From Trichobilharzia regenti (lineage: Eukaryota; Platyhelminthes; Trematoda; Strigeidida; Schistosomatidae), in contig CALYDD020000369.1 of the NCBI GenBank assembly GCA_944472135.2, positions 34,936 through 98,935 of the forward strand: a stretch of DNA of 64,000 bases, read 5' to 3'. The stretch's first letter is position 1, and every line of letters starts with the position of its first letter. This document shows positions 33,700 to 44,156 of this stretch, piece after piece. Both the position numbers and the translations under genes were made by a program. Under the pieces are notes generated by a model that saw only the letters and a program-made list of their open reading frames with translations, did not search any database and had not been told where the DNA came from.

Positions 33700-34584
33700 T
33701 GTCACTATAATAAAGGTTATTGTATTTCCCAATGAATGAAAAACAATACGCATTGTTTTCACTGACGTTTCGCTATATAATGCTAATAGCTTTATCAAAA
33801 TATTATTAAACCGAAAATAGACTCAGATCAAGTTAAAGGGACATATTCAAAGTCAAAATAATAATGAAGTTGACTAAACCAAACAACAAAGGTAATAGTA
33901 CATCTGTTATGATATCAAATAAAGTTTACTAACTTGATCATCGTTCATCAGTCTGCGGTCATTTTTCGTTGTCAAGTTGGTCAATTGGTCAAGATAACAA
34001 AACCAAGTGTGGATTGCTGGATTTTATCAGTGTGTAGAATTATAAAAGTAGTGTGTTTGCATAGTGAACTTGCTTATCACATTTGTGTTGATTTTGTCAC
34101 TTCATGAGGGAGAGAGGTGTTGTAGCCGGGTCAGATTCTGTTTCAGCCCATCATTCCTATTCAGGCAATTTCGATTCCACTTGATATGAAGTGCTTCTGG
34201 TATTAGATGTTCTTTGTGGTTTCTGAAGTTTTTCTGGATTATTTCAATATCGTCAAAATCAATTTTGCGACCGGATTCTGTAGCATGTAGACCTATGGCT
34301 GATGATTTTTCAAGTTTTTCTAGTTCAACTGGATTTCTCGGTGGTCGAAGAGATGCTCTACGGTGTTCATTTCTTCTGATTTTGATTTCTTGAGATGTTT
34401 GTCCGATGTAGATCGCATCACATTCCGAGCATTTTATTTTATAGAGACAATCAGATAGAGAATCTTCAGGGGTTTGGTCTTTTATATGGACAAGGTTATT
34501 TCGTAGTGTGTCTGATGCTTTGTAGGAAACTCTGATGTCAAGCTCATTGAGTAGTTTTCTGATATAAGCATTAAACAGTGACAC
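33700..34584 (-). mobile_element. Penelope-like element, 3' part with GIY-YIG nuclease and pseudo-LTR (copy A)
   Basis: The 160-codon frame at 34102-34584 encodes the end of the Penelope ORF: YKIKCSECDAIYIGQTSQEI gives the CxxC and GIY-YIG core, with a conserved Arg and NEHR following. Downstream is an AT-rich 3' UTR and a terminal segment at about 33,707-33,810 that ends CATTGGGAAATACA on minus. The region from about 33,895 to 34,490 appears identical to the inverted copy at 48,036-48,640. The RT part is missing. Confidence 0.75.
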
Positions 34585-34948
34585 GTCGGTAAAACAATTT
34601 AGTTTAGTTTTTCAGTCATTGGGAAATACAAAAAAACTATTTTATGATGAATATCATACACCCAATGCCCAAATTTTTTCAAGCTATTACGGCTTTCAGT
34701 TTAATAAGGCACCTCTTTACATGCTTTCAACTGACTTTCTTCCCATTAAAATGCTAGCTAAGAATCTCACGTATTTTTATCAAAGTGAATCCCGCTTTGT
34801 GAACCATCGAATTTTCAACATCAGATGCCTGAAAAGTGGAATTATTCCTGTATACATGAGATTAAAATCACCTCTGTGTACTGATAAAGCATATATAGCA
34901 CTCACACATGCCTCAGAAGGACATCCAATATATTTTCATATTTCGTAA
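34585..34948 (+). mobile_element. Penelope-like element, 5' part (pseudo-LTR end and ORF N-terminus)
   Basis: Starts with the same terminal sequence as copy A but in plus orientation (ACACGTCGG then TCATTGGGAAATACAAAAA), followed by a 109-codon frame whose C-terminal half, FNIRCLKSGIIPVYMRLKSP, has the pattern of the Penelope N-terminal region that precedes the RT. It lies head to head with copy A. Mixed tandem and inverted partial copies are usual for Penelope elements. Recognition of the N-terminal domain is moderate. Confidence 0.5.
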
Positions 34949-35228
34949 TGAACTTTTAGTCGAACGTATTCACTGAAGTTCCGATGAAAAGTACAGGCTG
35001 TTTCGAGTGTTTAACAAATGGAGACTAATATTTTGAAGTCCGAGGTCAAATTGTGATCACAGTTCATACAAATTCATTTATTACAGCAAGACATATAAGC
35101 TAAGAATATTCTTTTCAATTAGATCTTCATCCGACTTTACTCTCATTTACATAGATTTTTCCATAAAAAATTTTTAACCAATGACGGTGATTTTGCGGAT
35201 AAAATAATAATAATAGTAATAGTTTTCA

Positions 35229-35330
35229 AGTGTTGGTTTGTAGAGATTTGATTGGTTTCAGGATTTCATCATGAGCTGACATTAGTTAGAGAACCATTGG
35301 AAAACCTGGGAGTACTGGACAGCTGTTTCG
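35229..35330 (-). repeat. Sm-alpha 3' fragment
   Basis: Read on minus, the fragment starts at CGAAACAGCTGTCCAGTAC, the 3' core strand of the hammerhead, and continues through the tail to CTACAAACCAACACTT. It is 5' truncated inside the ribozyme, so it cannot cleave. Confidence 0.75.
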
Positions 35331-35458
35331 TAATAGTAATAATATGGTAAATGTTTTGAATGTAGTTAATAGCGATGATTATAATGATAACGATATATTC
35401 ATAATATAGTTTATGCAAGTGGCGATAAGAATAACAAAGTAACAAAAAATTATATTTG

Positions 35459-35540
35459 TAATAAATATATATATATATATATATTACGAGTTGATCACGG
35501 ATTGATATCAGTAAGATTTATATATATATATGTATATGTA
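35459..35540. repeat. AT microsatellites
   Basis: Two runs of TA/AT dinucleotides (about 35,464-35,486 and 35,520-35,540). No other feature. Confidence 0.8.
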
Positions 35541-35695
35541 GACAATTCAATAAATTAATTAGGTCAAGTCTTAAAAGTTACGTAATACTAAAGGTGAAGT
35601 GGACAGATAATCAGACTTTAAATAAATATCATAAAAATACGAAGGAGGCGGAAAATAAGAAAGGGTGAGAGGGTTTTGAATAGAGTTCGCATAGG

Positions 35696-36030
35696 TCAAG
35701 GGAGAGACAAAGGTAGAACAAACTGCTTCGTTATGAAAAGACTAGGGTTGTTCCCTCGAATTCCCATAGCTTCGGCTATGTGTACAGGACGGATTCGAAT
35801 TCCATTCGAAAGACTCGGTGGAATGCTATAGATAACTTTGAAGGCGGTATTTTTGTCCACTTGGTGATCGCTATCAATCAAATGAGCCAAAATAGAACTT
35901 CTTATAGATTTTATTTGACCTATCCCGAACCATGAAGGAAGATGTTCATTAATGCGTTTGTTAAGCTGTCTAGTTGTTCGCCCTATATAGGTCTATCCAC
36001 AGGAGCAACTAAATTTATAAATACACACAG
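35696..36030 (-). mobile_element. Penelope-like element family 2, GIY-YIG fragment
   Basis: On minus: CSCG, a stop codon, TYIGRTTRQLNKRINEHLP, then AHLIDSDHQVDKNTAFKVIY, the GIY-YIG and downstream blocks of a Penelope nuclease. The family differs from copies A and B at 34 and 48 kb and resembles the fragment at 51.2-51.5 kb. The stop between the CxC motif and the catalytic Tyr shows it is dead. Confidence 0.65.
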
Positions 36031-36367
36031 AGTGTTATTATTATATTAAATTCAATTTTAGAATTTTCCTTCGATTGCTTGTACCAAACTGCACGGTTGG
36101 CTTCTCGTGCAGATGCTTCGATGATGTTTGGGATATAATTATATGTCAGTGAGTGGATGGTGACTAGCAGTGGAATCGAGGATGCTCATTTCGTCGCATT
36201 TGCTTTCTAATTTTGATAACATTTCTTTTCACTCACACACCCTCCCACCTTATTTTTTGCTTGAATCTCTTAGATGATTTTTCTTGATCTTCTGAGTTCT
36301 GCTCACTGTATTACATCATCAACTTCTCTCTCATCTGATCTCATGTGCACCGAAATTTTGATATTCT

Positions 36368-36548
36368 GTGAGTCGGTGGCGCAGCGGTTAGGACTGTCGC
36401 CGACCATGCACATGGTCCGGAGTTCAAGCTCACGCTGACGCACACCTGGTATCTATGGTCGGCCTGCGAAATTTGGGCTACCGACATCACATGCTGAAAA
36501 TTCCATACCTGTTCTAAAAATACGGTGTCGAATCAAGCTATAGTAAAA
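36368..36548 (+). repeat. tRNA-derived SINE copy
   Basis: The head GGTGGCGCAGCGGTTAGGAC, the GACCATG/CATGGTC hairpin, the body GGTCGGCCTGCGAAATTTGG and a tail GAATCAAGCTATAGT followed by an A run. The B-box-like part is mutated (GGAGTTCAAGCTC). Confidence 0.7.
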
Positions 36549-36897
36549 AAAAATTACGTATTTGGGACTCATCACCTGGATAAGCCTGCATTTCTCAGTC
36601 AGTGATAAGGTTCCCATGGAGGCTGGCACTTCCAGCTGACGCGCATTTTCAGTTTAGTAATACTAGCTCGATGCCCTACCAACCTTTTTTCTACGGGCTT
36701 AGAAATGCTCATCATGTTCCATTCTCTGTTGTGAACTTTCTATTCCGGTCCATTTATTCTTCACCTGAACAGTTGCATGTTGTTTATTCTCTCACTCGAA
36801 TTTTCCTACATAACGTCAAGCGTTTTTTGATATTCACCTGCACTGACAGTGAAATTGACGGCATATGGAGTAGAAACCTCACAATATGAATTAATAT

Positions 36898-37010
36898 CAG
36901 TAAAAAGTTTGAGCATTGTGGATTAGATCAAATAAAGTATAATTATATTTTAATAGTTTACACACAATGATAAGTTTTGTTATTGGTAATATTTCGAGCA
37001 AGATTACTGC
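36898..37010 (+). repeat. dispersed repeat shared with the 52.6 kb hairpin
   Basis: The block containing AAGTATAATTATATTTTAAT and TGATAAGTTTTGTTATTGG recurs as both arms of a hairpin at 52.56-52.73 kb. Both occurrences lie about 0.9-1.2 kb from a family 2 Penelope fragment, so this may be that family's terminal sequence. That link is an inference. Confidence 0.45.
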
Positions 37011-37039
37011 CCGTGTTCACACCACTGTTGGAATTGTTT

Positions 37040-37525
37040 TATTCTCTTCAGATTCAGTCTATTAAATTTATGTGTAAAATAGTGTCGTATTTTATAGAAG
37101 TCTCGTGATCTCATTTTACGCGTAACTCAAACGTTCGGTTTGATCAATCAGAAAATTGACTTGACTACAAATTAGCGTTCCGAACTTCTTCAAAGAAATC
37201 TACAATTTTATTTTTCATACCAGCATTTGGTTTGATTAAGAAATCGAAATATATGATACATACAAATAAGTGGTTCGATTTGAAGTTATCTTTGTGCTCC
37301 CTTAACCCTTGGGCTATCGATAGCCTATATTCGTCTGAGAAAAATTCTCCAATAGTTAAACTAGCTCGTTATGATGTTGTGATTCATACCGACACTTAAC
37401 TTTAATGTGTATAAAAAATTCATGAATAATGTTGAGATTCAAAACAGAAGTCGACCACTTTGCATTCTTAATATTGATCTGAATTAACGTGAAAAAGTCA
37501 AATAATATATATTTAGATATAACAA
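37040..37525 (+). promoter_or_regulatory. putative promoter region of locus 4
   Basis: About 480 bp that is the inverted counterpart of 14,560-15,000 upstream of locus 1 (shared blocks include GTTCCGAACTTCTTCAAAG and ACGCGTAA). It ends in an AT-rich TATA-like stretch just before exon 1. Confidence 0.4.
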
Positions 37526-37529
37526 ACAA

Positions 37530-39739
37530 CGTGAATGTTTTTGAAGACGCATAAATCAGGAACCAGGAGTTACTTCATGTGAGTGAACTATTGTCAAGTG
37601 TTCTTCGCTAGTTATGTTGATGCAATTGATTCTTGAGATTACTTCAATATGAATGAATAGATATTCTTGATTTTACTTTATTGTTGATCGCAGCTGACAG
37701 GTTTATTTCTCCTAAGACAATAAAAAAAGCCTAATAAGCTGCCACTTATTGATTTTATAAATTTTTCAGTAGAACTCTTCACCTAAGTATCCTACACACA
37801 GAGATATCTACACCATTATATTTACATTGGAAGATGTAAGACTGATAAGTTAGCAAACTACGTTAAACCAATCCCGAGATAATATACGCGTGAGTTTTTT
37901 CCAGGCCAAGTTGATATAAACAAGTGGAAGTGAGTTTCAAAGATTGGAATTTATTCATTTTTATTTTTGACTACAGCTTGATTCCACACCATATTTTTGG
38001 TAGAGGTATGGAATTTTCAGCATGGATATCGGTAGCCCAAATTTTGCAGGCCGACCATAGATATCAGGTGTGCGTCGGCGGGCGATCAATCCTCGGACCA
38101 TGTGCATGGTCGGAGAGAGTCCTAACCACTGTACCACCGACGCACCGACGGATAATCACAAACAAATCAGCTACATCATACGAATGAACAATAAGTCATC
38201 AGAGAAAGAACTTGAATATATCAAGAATTGCAAACTAAATAATATCGATAATGATGTTATTGGTAATATTATTAATGTCAAAACGAGTCAAGATAATGCT
38301 ACTGATAAAGATCTTTTAAATGAATCAGGAATGATAATAAGAAGAGGTTGAATGAAATAATGTATTAATAATAATTATTATTATGGTTTATATGTAGAAC
38401 ATTTCATCATGGTTGATTAGGCTCAACTACCATCGCCTTTCCTAAATACAGACCTGGTTTATAAATTCTAATTGAGCAAGCCTCAACAATTGCCACCATC
38501 TTCCTATTTGTTGTTTGTAGGCGGACAATAGTGAATGTGTTGACAGAATCACTTTCATTTCCGCAGTATATAAGATGCTGTGTTGTTGATCTATTAGGCA
38601 CGATGAATTCGACTGTTTTCAGCCACCTTTGCAAATCTGCTATCATTCGAGCAGAAAATCACCTTTCTGTTTCACCGAAACGTTCACTTCTTCAAAAGCA
38701 CGCAAAATTAATGTACTCAGTTCCGATTATCGATAGAGGTAGACAGGTCTCTCTCAGATTGTTGAAGCAGACGTTTGGCAATACAATGTTACTCGAAATT
38801 AGTAGCGCCATAAATTCCCCTTATAGTTTTATCGAGTCCATTTATTCCATTTACAAGGGCGATACTTTAATTGGGAAGAAGACAGAATTTATGTTTCAGT
38901 GATTTTTAGTCATTTGTATGAATGAAGCAAAATGTCTGTAATGGTTGGATTTCGTCTAAACTCACTCTTCAGTGACTCATTAAACAGGCGACAGCTGTTC
39001 ACGTTTCAGATCTCCAATCCTGTAGCAACGTGTCATCATAAAAAGCCTTACAGATTCACGCATCATATTTCAACAAATGCTAATTGACTTACTCTTAGAA
39101 AATGCATCTAGTCATATAAGTTCGTCATGAATACATTCGTGTATCCAAAATATCTTCAAAGTTTCATTCAGATTTAACAGATTATTGTTGCGTATTCCAC
39201 CATATCATGATAAATTTCTCTGTGTCAAAATCCACAACCAAGCGTAAATAACGAATTTTACTCAATCATCAATTCGCAGTTCTTAGAAAAATAATGTTGG
39301 AAACTTTAATCAAATTCATTAAAGAATAATACTGTGTTAAAAATTCAAAACTTTAACCTCACCAGCCCTACGTTCATCACCTATACTCACACATTACTAA
39401 AACGTTTTCATCCTGTTGTCATCCACAGATTTCAATATATTCCATGATGGTAAGTTTGGTTGCATCTTGTGTCAGTCCAAATATTAAAAGTCAGGAAACA
39501 CAAAACCCAATTTCCACTAACTATGTTTCGGTGAAAGTAGCATGGTTTGTTAAATAAGCTATTTTACCCTTAGTTCCTAATCAATATAGCTCTCATGTTG
39601 TCGGTAACTGTCGCTTTGGTCGTCTTGTTTACTACTGTGTAACACTGGATTACAGGAGATAATATAATCTCATCTTGCTCTGTAGGTCAACCATATCTGA
39701 TTGTTTTAAAGAACACGTTGATTTGGTGCATATTATGAT
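37530..39739 (+). pseudogene. Bax inhibitor-1/Lifeguard-like gene, locus 4 (5' half only)
   Basis: Exons: about 37530-37578 (5' UTR, donor CAT|GTGAGT), 38171-38346 (charged N-terminus, ATG at 38184), 39429-39530 (102 nt), 39574-39638 (65 nt, TM1: FLINIALMLSVTVALVVLF) and 39686-39739 (54 nt loop, donor GTTAGT). All frames are open and phases match the paralogues from the 102 nt exon onward. I found no TM2-3 or later exons before 41.25 kb, where locus 5 lies on the opposite strand. So the copy is either truncated or continues beyond an insertion I cannot see through. A 123-codon frame at 38531-38902 falls between exons; its homologue in locus 1 is not open, so it is probably intronic, though a small exon around 38,610-38,660 is possible. 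Confidence 0.5.
37966..38147 (-). repeat. tRNA-derived SINE copy inserted just before an exon
   Basis: Read on minus: GCGTCGGTGGTACAGTGGTT, hairpin, CGCCGACGCACACC, body, and a tail ending GTGGAATCAAGCTGTAGTC. It is absent at the equivalent place in locus 1 (about 14,100-14,160). Its head lies only about 25 bp from the acceptor of the charged N-terminal exon. Confidence 0.7.
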
Positions 39740-39759
39740 GTTAGTTATCCGTTAAACAT

Positions 39760-41240
39760 TATAATATATTCATTCAATTAGTTATTCCTCTAATAGATGG
39801 CGAGTGTATTTCATTTATAGTGCATTCTCTGTTTTTTAATTTCTTACATGCCGATAATCTCCTTTATTAAGTGCGCCTTCGATCATTGCACATATGGAAA
39901 GGTATATTAATATTATCATCAACCAAGTGAGCAGAAATAACCCAAATGGTAGGAGACTTGTCGTCGGCTCTGCACTGCAACGCCGTAAACCTTATCCAAT
40001 TAGGTAAAGCACCTACAATACAAGACGAAATATTACCATATTACCAAGTAAATGGATGAGCTCTCAAGCAGTACAAATAAACTGATTTCAGCACACCAAA
40101 AATAAAACGCCTCAAATGTCCACGGCTGACATGAGCCGAGTAGGCTAAACGATTCGTGCAAATTTGTGACACAGAGACTCTCTACGTAAATTGTGTTTAT
40201 TCATTTCTAGTTCAATAGAACATCTGGATATCATCGATTCGTGCAGCTACTAAATACGTGATCCATTTGAAATGCGCTCTGTAATTCTCGGACAGACACA
40301 TAATTATGTGTGTCCATTAGGAAGACTAATTTGAAAATATCTAATCAGGATATAGTAAAGATATTGAATGCGGCTTTCATTGAAATTATTGATTACTAAG
40401 AGTCTTGTGAATTCACAAAATTCTTCGTCTGTCTTACTATCGATATAGCAGCAATGACGGTTAATCCAGAAAGTATACTTGATGTTTTCTGCAAGTAAAT
40501 GAGAGAATGTGATATACGTTCAATTTTAATCAAAAACAGGTTATTGGTTCGTTTTTATATGATACGAACAGCTTGAGTCTATTCACGTTTGGTATATTTA
40601 TTCTCTACTTATGACTACAACATATGTGATGTATTGGGTGAATATCAATAAGCAGAAAAAATATGCAGTAGGGTCTTCAGCCAGCTGAAATTAATGTAAC
40701 TCTTACCATGATAGCTGACCTTCGAGTTATGTAACGAATCTGTAACACTGAGGATGGGGTATAATAAAACACGAGTTTCTCAAATTATTCACTACCCATT
40801 AAAATAATTAGAATGAGCTATGTCTGGCACACTGATCGTGACAGTTTATCCTTGAGTATTGCATTTCAATTCACGAATACTTTGTCTTAAATGTTTGACT
40901 GATGAGTATTGTTATGGTGTGCATTTCATGATCTCTGTGAGGCTCTTGAACTGTAGAGGAAAGGAATAGCTTGCATATGATGGAAATGATGTCGACTGTG
41001 TATCAAGAAATTAAATGCGAAATGACGACGAAAGAAGCAGAACACTAATCCTCTCTGGAAATAAGAATTTTAATGCAAGTTTAACACATTTTGAAACAAC
41101 TGCACTGATATCTCACCTAATAAATGGATTTTCCACCAATTCTTATCAAAGTTATACCAACTGAAAACCTACTTGTCATATAGTCAGTAATCACTTCGAC
41201 GGGCACTGGCTATAATTCAAGAAACGGAAAACTAACATTA
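39760..41240. other. spacer between loci 4 and 5
   Basis: The two BI-1-like loci point at each other across this interval. No convincing exon of either was found, and no transposon is recognised. Confidence 0.35.
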
Positions 41241-41294
41241 TTAACTGAACTAAATGAGAGGGATTATTCTTTCAATTATTATCAAGATACTCAC

Positions 41295-42305
41295 CAGAAA
41301 ACCAGAAAGTCTCAAAGCAATCAATACGATGATAGCTGACACTATCATCACTCCAGCAGTGCTCAATAGTATGATGCTGACCTTCTTCCTCCGCCTCTCC
41401 ATTTTGTATCCAATAGTGAGTGCAGTCACAGCTACAACTATCGCCAAAGACCATGCTAGAATGGTCCCCCATCCCAAGGACATCGTCATAACAGGCAATC
41501 CTAGAGACTCAAAGAAAATCTATAATATAGGAAGATTAGATTTTAAAGAGAAATTATAACGATGTATCCTTAGATGAATTCAGACTGTTTCTGTGTAAAC
41601 AGTGGAAAATGTGGAAGCCTGTAACTCCATATCAACTATTTTTATATTTATATTCATAAATGACAAAACATCCTAGTATGATATTTCCAGTTTATGTTTG
41701 AAGCCCATGGGTTCGAATTTGGGCTCAGATTAGACCTATTATCTTGAAAAATAATTAACGAACATTTAGGGCTTTTATCAACGTCAAACTTACACAAAGT
41801 GCCATGAAAGCATAATTAGCTGGAAAACGCCCTTGAATTTCCTCCATATTAGTAAACAGTATCACAGAGAGGATGCCAAGTATACTGAAAAGAAAAAAAA
41901 ATGAAACTGTGAGGTAAATCAAGGGGCGAATTACATGCATCGGCTCTTCATGAAACGTCAGAAAGTATTAGTAATAAATAGAATTTATTCAACATCATAA
42001 CTCTATTGCATCTCTTGGAAAGTTCGTCCCAATTATTTTATTTTCGATTACAAATCACTCATAAAAGTACCACAATAATATATACAGACAAATAAATTTG
42101 CATAAATAATATTTAGCTATTATAATTTGATATATGATAACTCACATAAACACAAATGGTACGTAGAAAATATCATACAGTCTTTGGAGTGTCGTTCTGA
42201 ATAGGTAACTCGTAAAAAATGCATTACAATGAAGACTTACATTGTCGCCGTACATATTGTAGTAATCATTGTCATCAAAACAAGTAAACACGTGAAAATG
42301 ATGAA
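41295..42305 (-). CDS. Bax inhibitor-1/Lifeguard-like gene, locus 5 (N-terminal two-thirds seen)
   Basis: Exons on minus: 42241-42305 (65 nt, TM1: FIIFTCLLVLMTMITTIC), 42146-42196 (51 nt loop), 41794-41884 (91 nt, TM2-3: ILGILSVILFTNMEEIQGRF then PANYAFMALC) and 41295-41507 (213 nt, TM4-5: LAWSLAIVVAVTALTIGYKM and VMIVSAIIVLIALRL). Donors are GTAAGT, GTGAGT, GTAAGT and GTGAGT, and phases join throughout. FPANYAFMAL matches the TM3 entry and TALTIGYKMERRRK the TM4-5 turn of TMBIM4-like proteins, so this copy shows the family signature most clearly. Exons before TM1 and after TM5 are not resolved. A 41 nt exon-like piece with a GTAAGA donor at about 40,719-40,760 is possible, but its frame does not connect. 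Confidence 0.6.
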
Positions 42306-42782
42306 CTGGATTTAAGTGTGCGATACATTGGAAATAATACACTAATAAACCTACCCTTCGAAGGCAGACTCTTGAAGAATTAATCTTGAGGATTGTTTTC
42401 TATGAATGAATTCCTTTTTATTATCTCACAAACCTTAGAATTTTTGCCCGCTTTTACCTTCCACATTGTCCAGAACGAAATCACTTGGGATGATTAACAA
42501 TTGAGATGTTTGTAATATTTTGGAGCAACTTCTAAAATGTAAGTATACAAAATTACAGTTTCATATCGTGATACATTTCATCTGATATCTTTTATATATG
42601 AAGATTTTTAAGTTGAAGAAACTACGCTGCATACGTTGAAAGCAATTCAGAATAACAGGTTATATCCTTGATTAATTCTGACTTACTGGATGGATGAGCA
42701 TCAAGCATGTTTTGAATGAAGTGTTCTAATATTATAAAATGAAACGCTCCAAGTAGAATTCTCCAATGGTTCACATTCTAAT

Positions 42783-44156
42783 TCAAGAAATGAATTTCTT
42801 AATAAGGAAATTTCGACCATGCATTTTGAATTCTATGTTTATGTCTGAGAATTGTGACATGTAATGCAGTTGTCTGGCTTCTCTCGGAGAGTATCTGTCC
42901 AACGAAGTAGTGAAAGCATAACAAAGAGGCTTATGGTCGGTTAAGATAGTAAAATGTCGACCTTGTAGTAAGAAGCTGAAATGTTTCACTGCCAGATAGA
43001 TGACTAACAGTTCTCTGCCAATAGTGCTGTAACGAGTTTGCGCAGGTTCCAAATTCTTGGAGAATAAAGCAAGTGGAGTGATGTCATTATTGAACTTTTG
43101 TTGTAAAACTGCTCCCACTGCTACCTGCGATGCATCTGTACATAAAATGAGTGAAGCTTCTGGGTTTATGTGAGATAACATTACAACGTTGGATAAGGCA
43201 TCTTTTGCATTATTAAATGCTGCTTTTGCTTCTTCAGACCACTGAAATTTCTTCGAATTGCATCTAAGTAGGTCGGTCAGTGGCTGAACTATGGAGGCAC
43301 ATGATGGAATAAAACGTCGATAGAAGTTGAACATCCCGAGAAAACGTCTAAGTTTCTTTAAGGAATCAGGTTCGGGAAAGTTCTTAATAGTTTTTATCTT
43401 ATCTTCGGTAGGTCTGATGCCTTCGACAGTTATTCGATGTCTTAAGAATTCAATGGAAGGGGAACCGAAAATACATTTCTTTGGATTGATAACAACTCCA
43501 AATTGTTCAAACCTTTGAAATAACAAGCTTAAGTGTTCCATATGTTCTTCCATCAATGAGCTGGCAATTAAGACATCGTCGACATATACAAAGACGAAAT
43601 CAAGAACTTGGGTAACTTGGTCCATAAAACGCTGAAATGTTTGAGCAGCATTCTTTAGTCCGAAAGGCATTCTCAAGAATTCGAATAATCCAAAAGGCGT
43701 GATAATTGCTGTTTTTGCAATGTCTTCTGGAGCGACTGGTATTTGATGATATGCCCTGACCAAGTCAACTTTAGTAAAAATGGTCTTTCCATGTAAGTTC
43801 AAGGAGAAATCGTGGAGATGAGGTATAGGATAACGATCTGGGACCGTAGCGTTATTCAAAGCGCGATAATCTCCACATGGTCGCCAGTCATGATTAGTTT
43901 TAGGTACCATATGCAAAGGTGAAGACCATGGACTGTTAGATGGTCGTATGATACCTAGCTGCATCATATGTTCGAATTCCGACTTAGCTGCTGCTAGTTT
44001 ATCGGGTGGTAACCGTCGTGGACGTGCCTTCACAGGTTGTCCTGTTGTGATGATCTTATGGGTAACTGTATGATATATGATATGATATATCCTCGACGTT
44101 GTATGATGGTTTAAGGATTTTAGGAAATCGTTGCAATAAAGCAGAGAACATTTCAC
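42783..44156 (-). pseudogene. Gypsy 1 reverse transcriptase and RNase H
   Basis: RT motifs in order: [42 protein letters not shown], catalytic [10 protein letters not shown], and [11 protein letters not shown]. RNase H follows: [30 protein letters not shown] and [11 protein letters not shown]. The sequence ends soon after, where the family would continue through VADALSR to integrase. The first 30 or so codons upstream of [14 protein letters not shown] are out of the ancestral frame. Confidence 0.8.

Noticed and set aside
38531..38902. 123-codon ORF between exons of locus 4 as a gene
   Set aside because: The homologous inverted region in locus 1 (about 13.38-13.76 kb) is not open in the corresponding frame, so coding is not conserved over its length.
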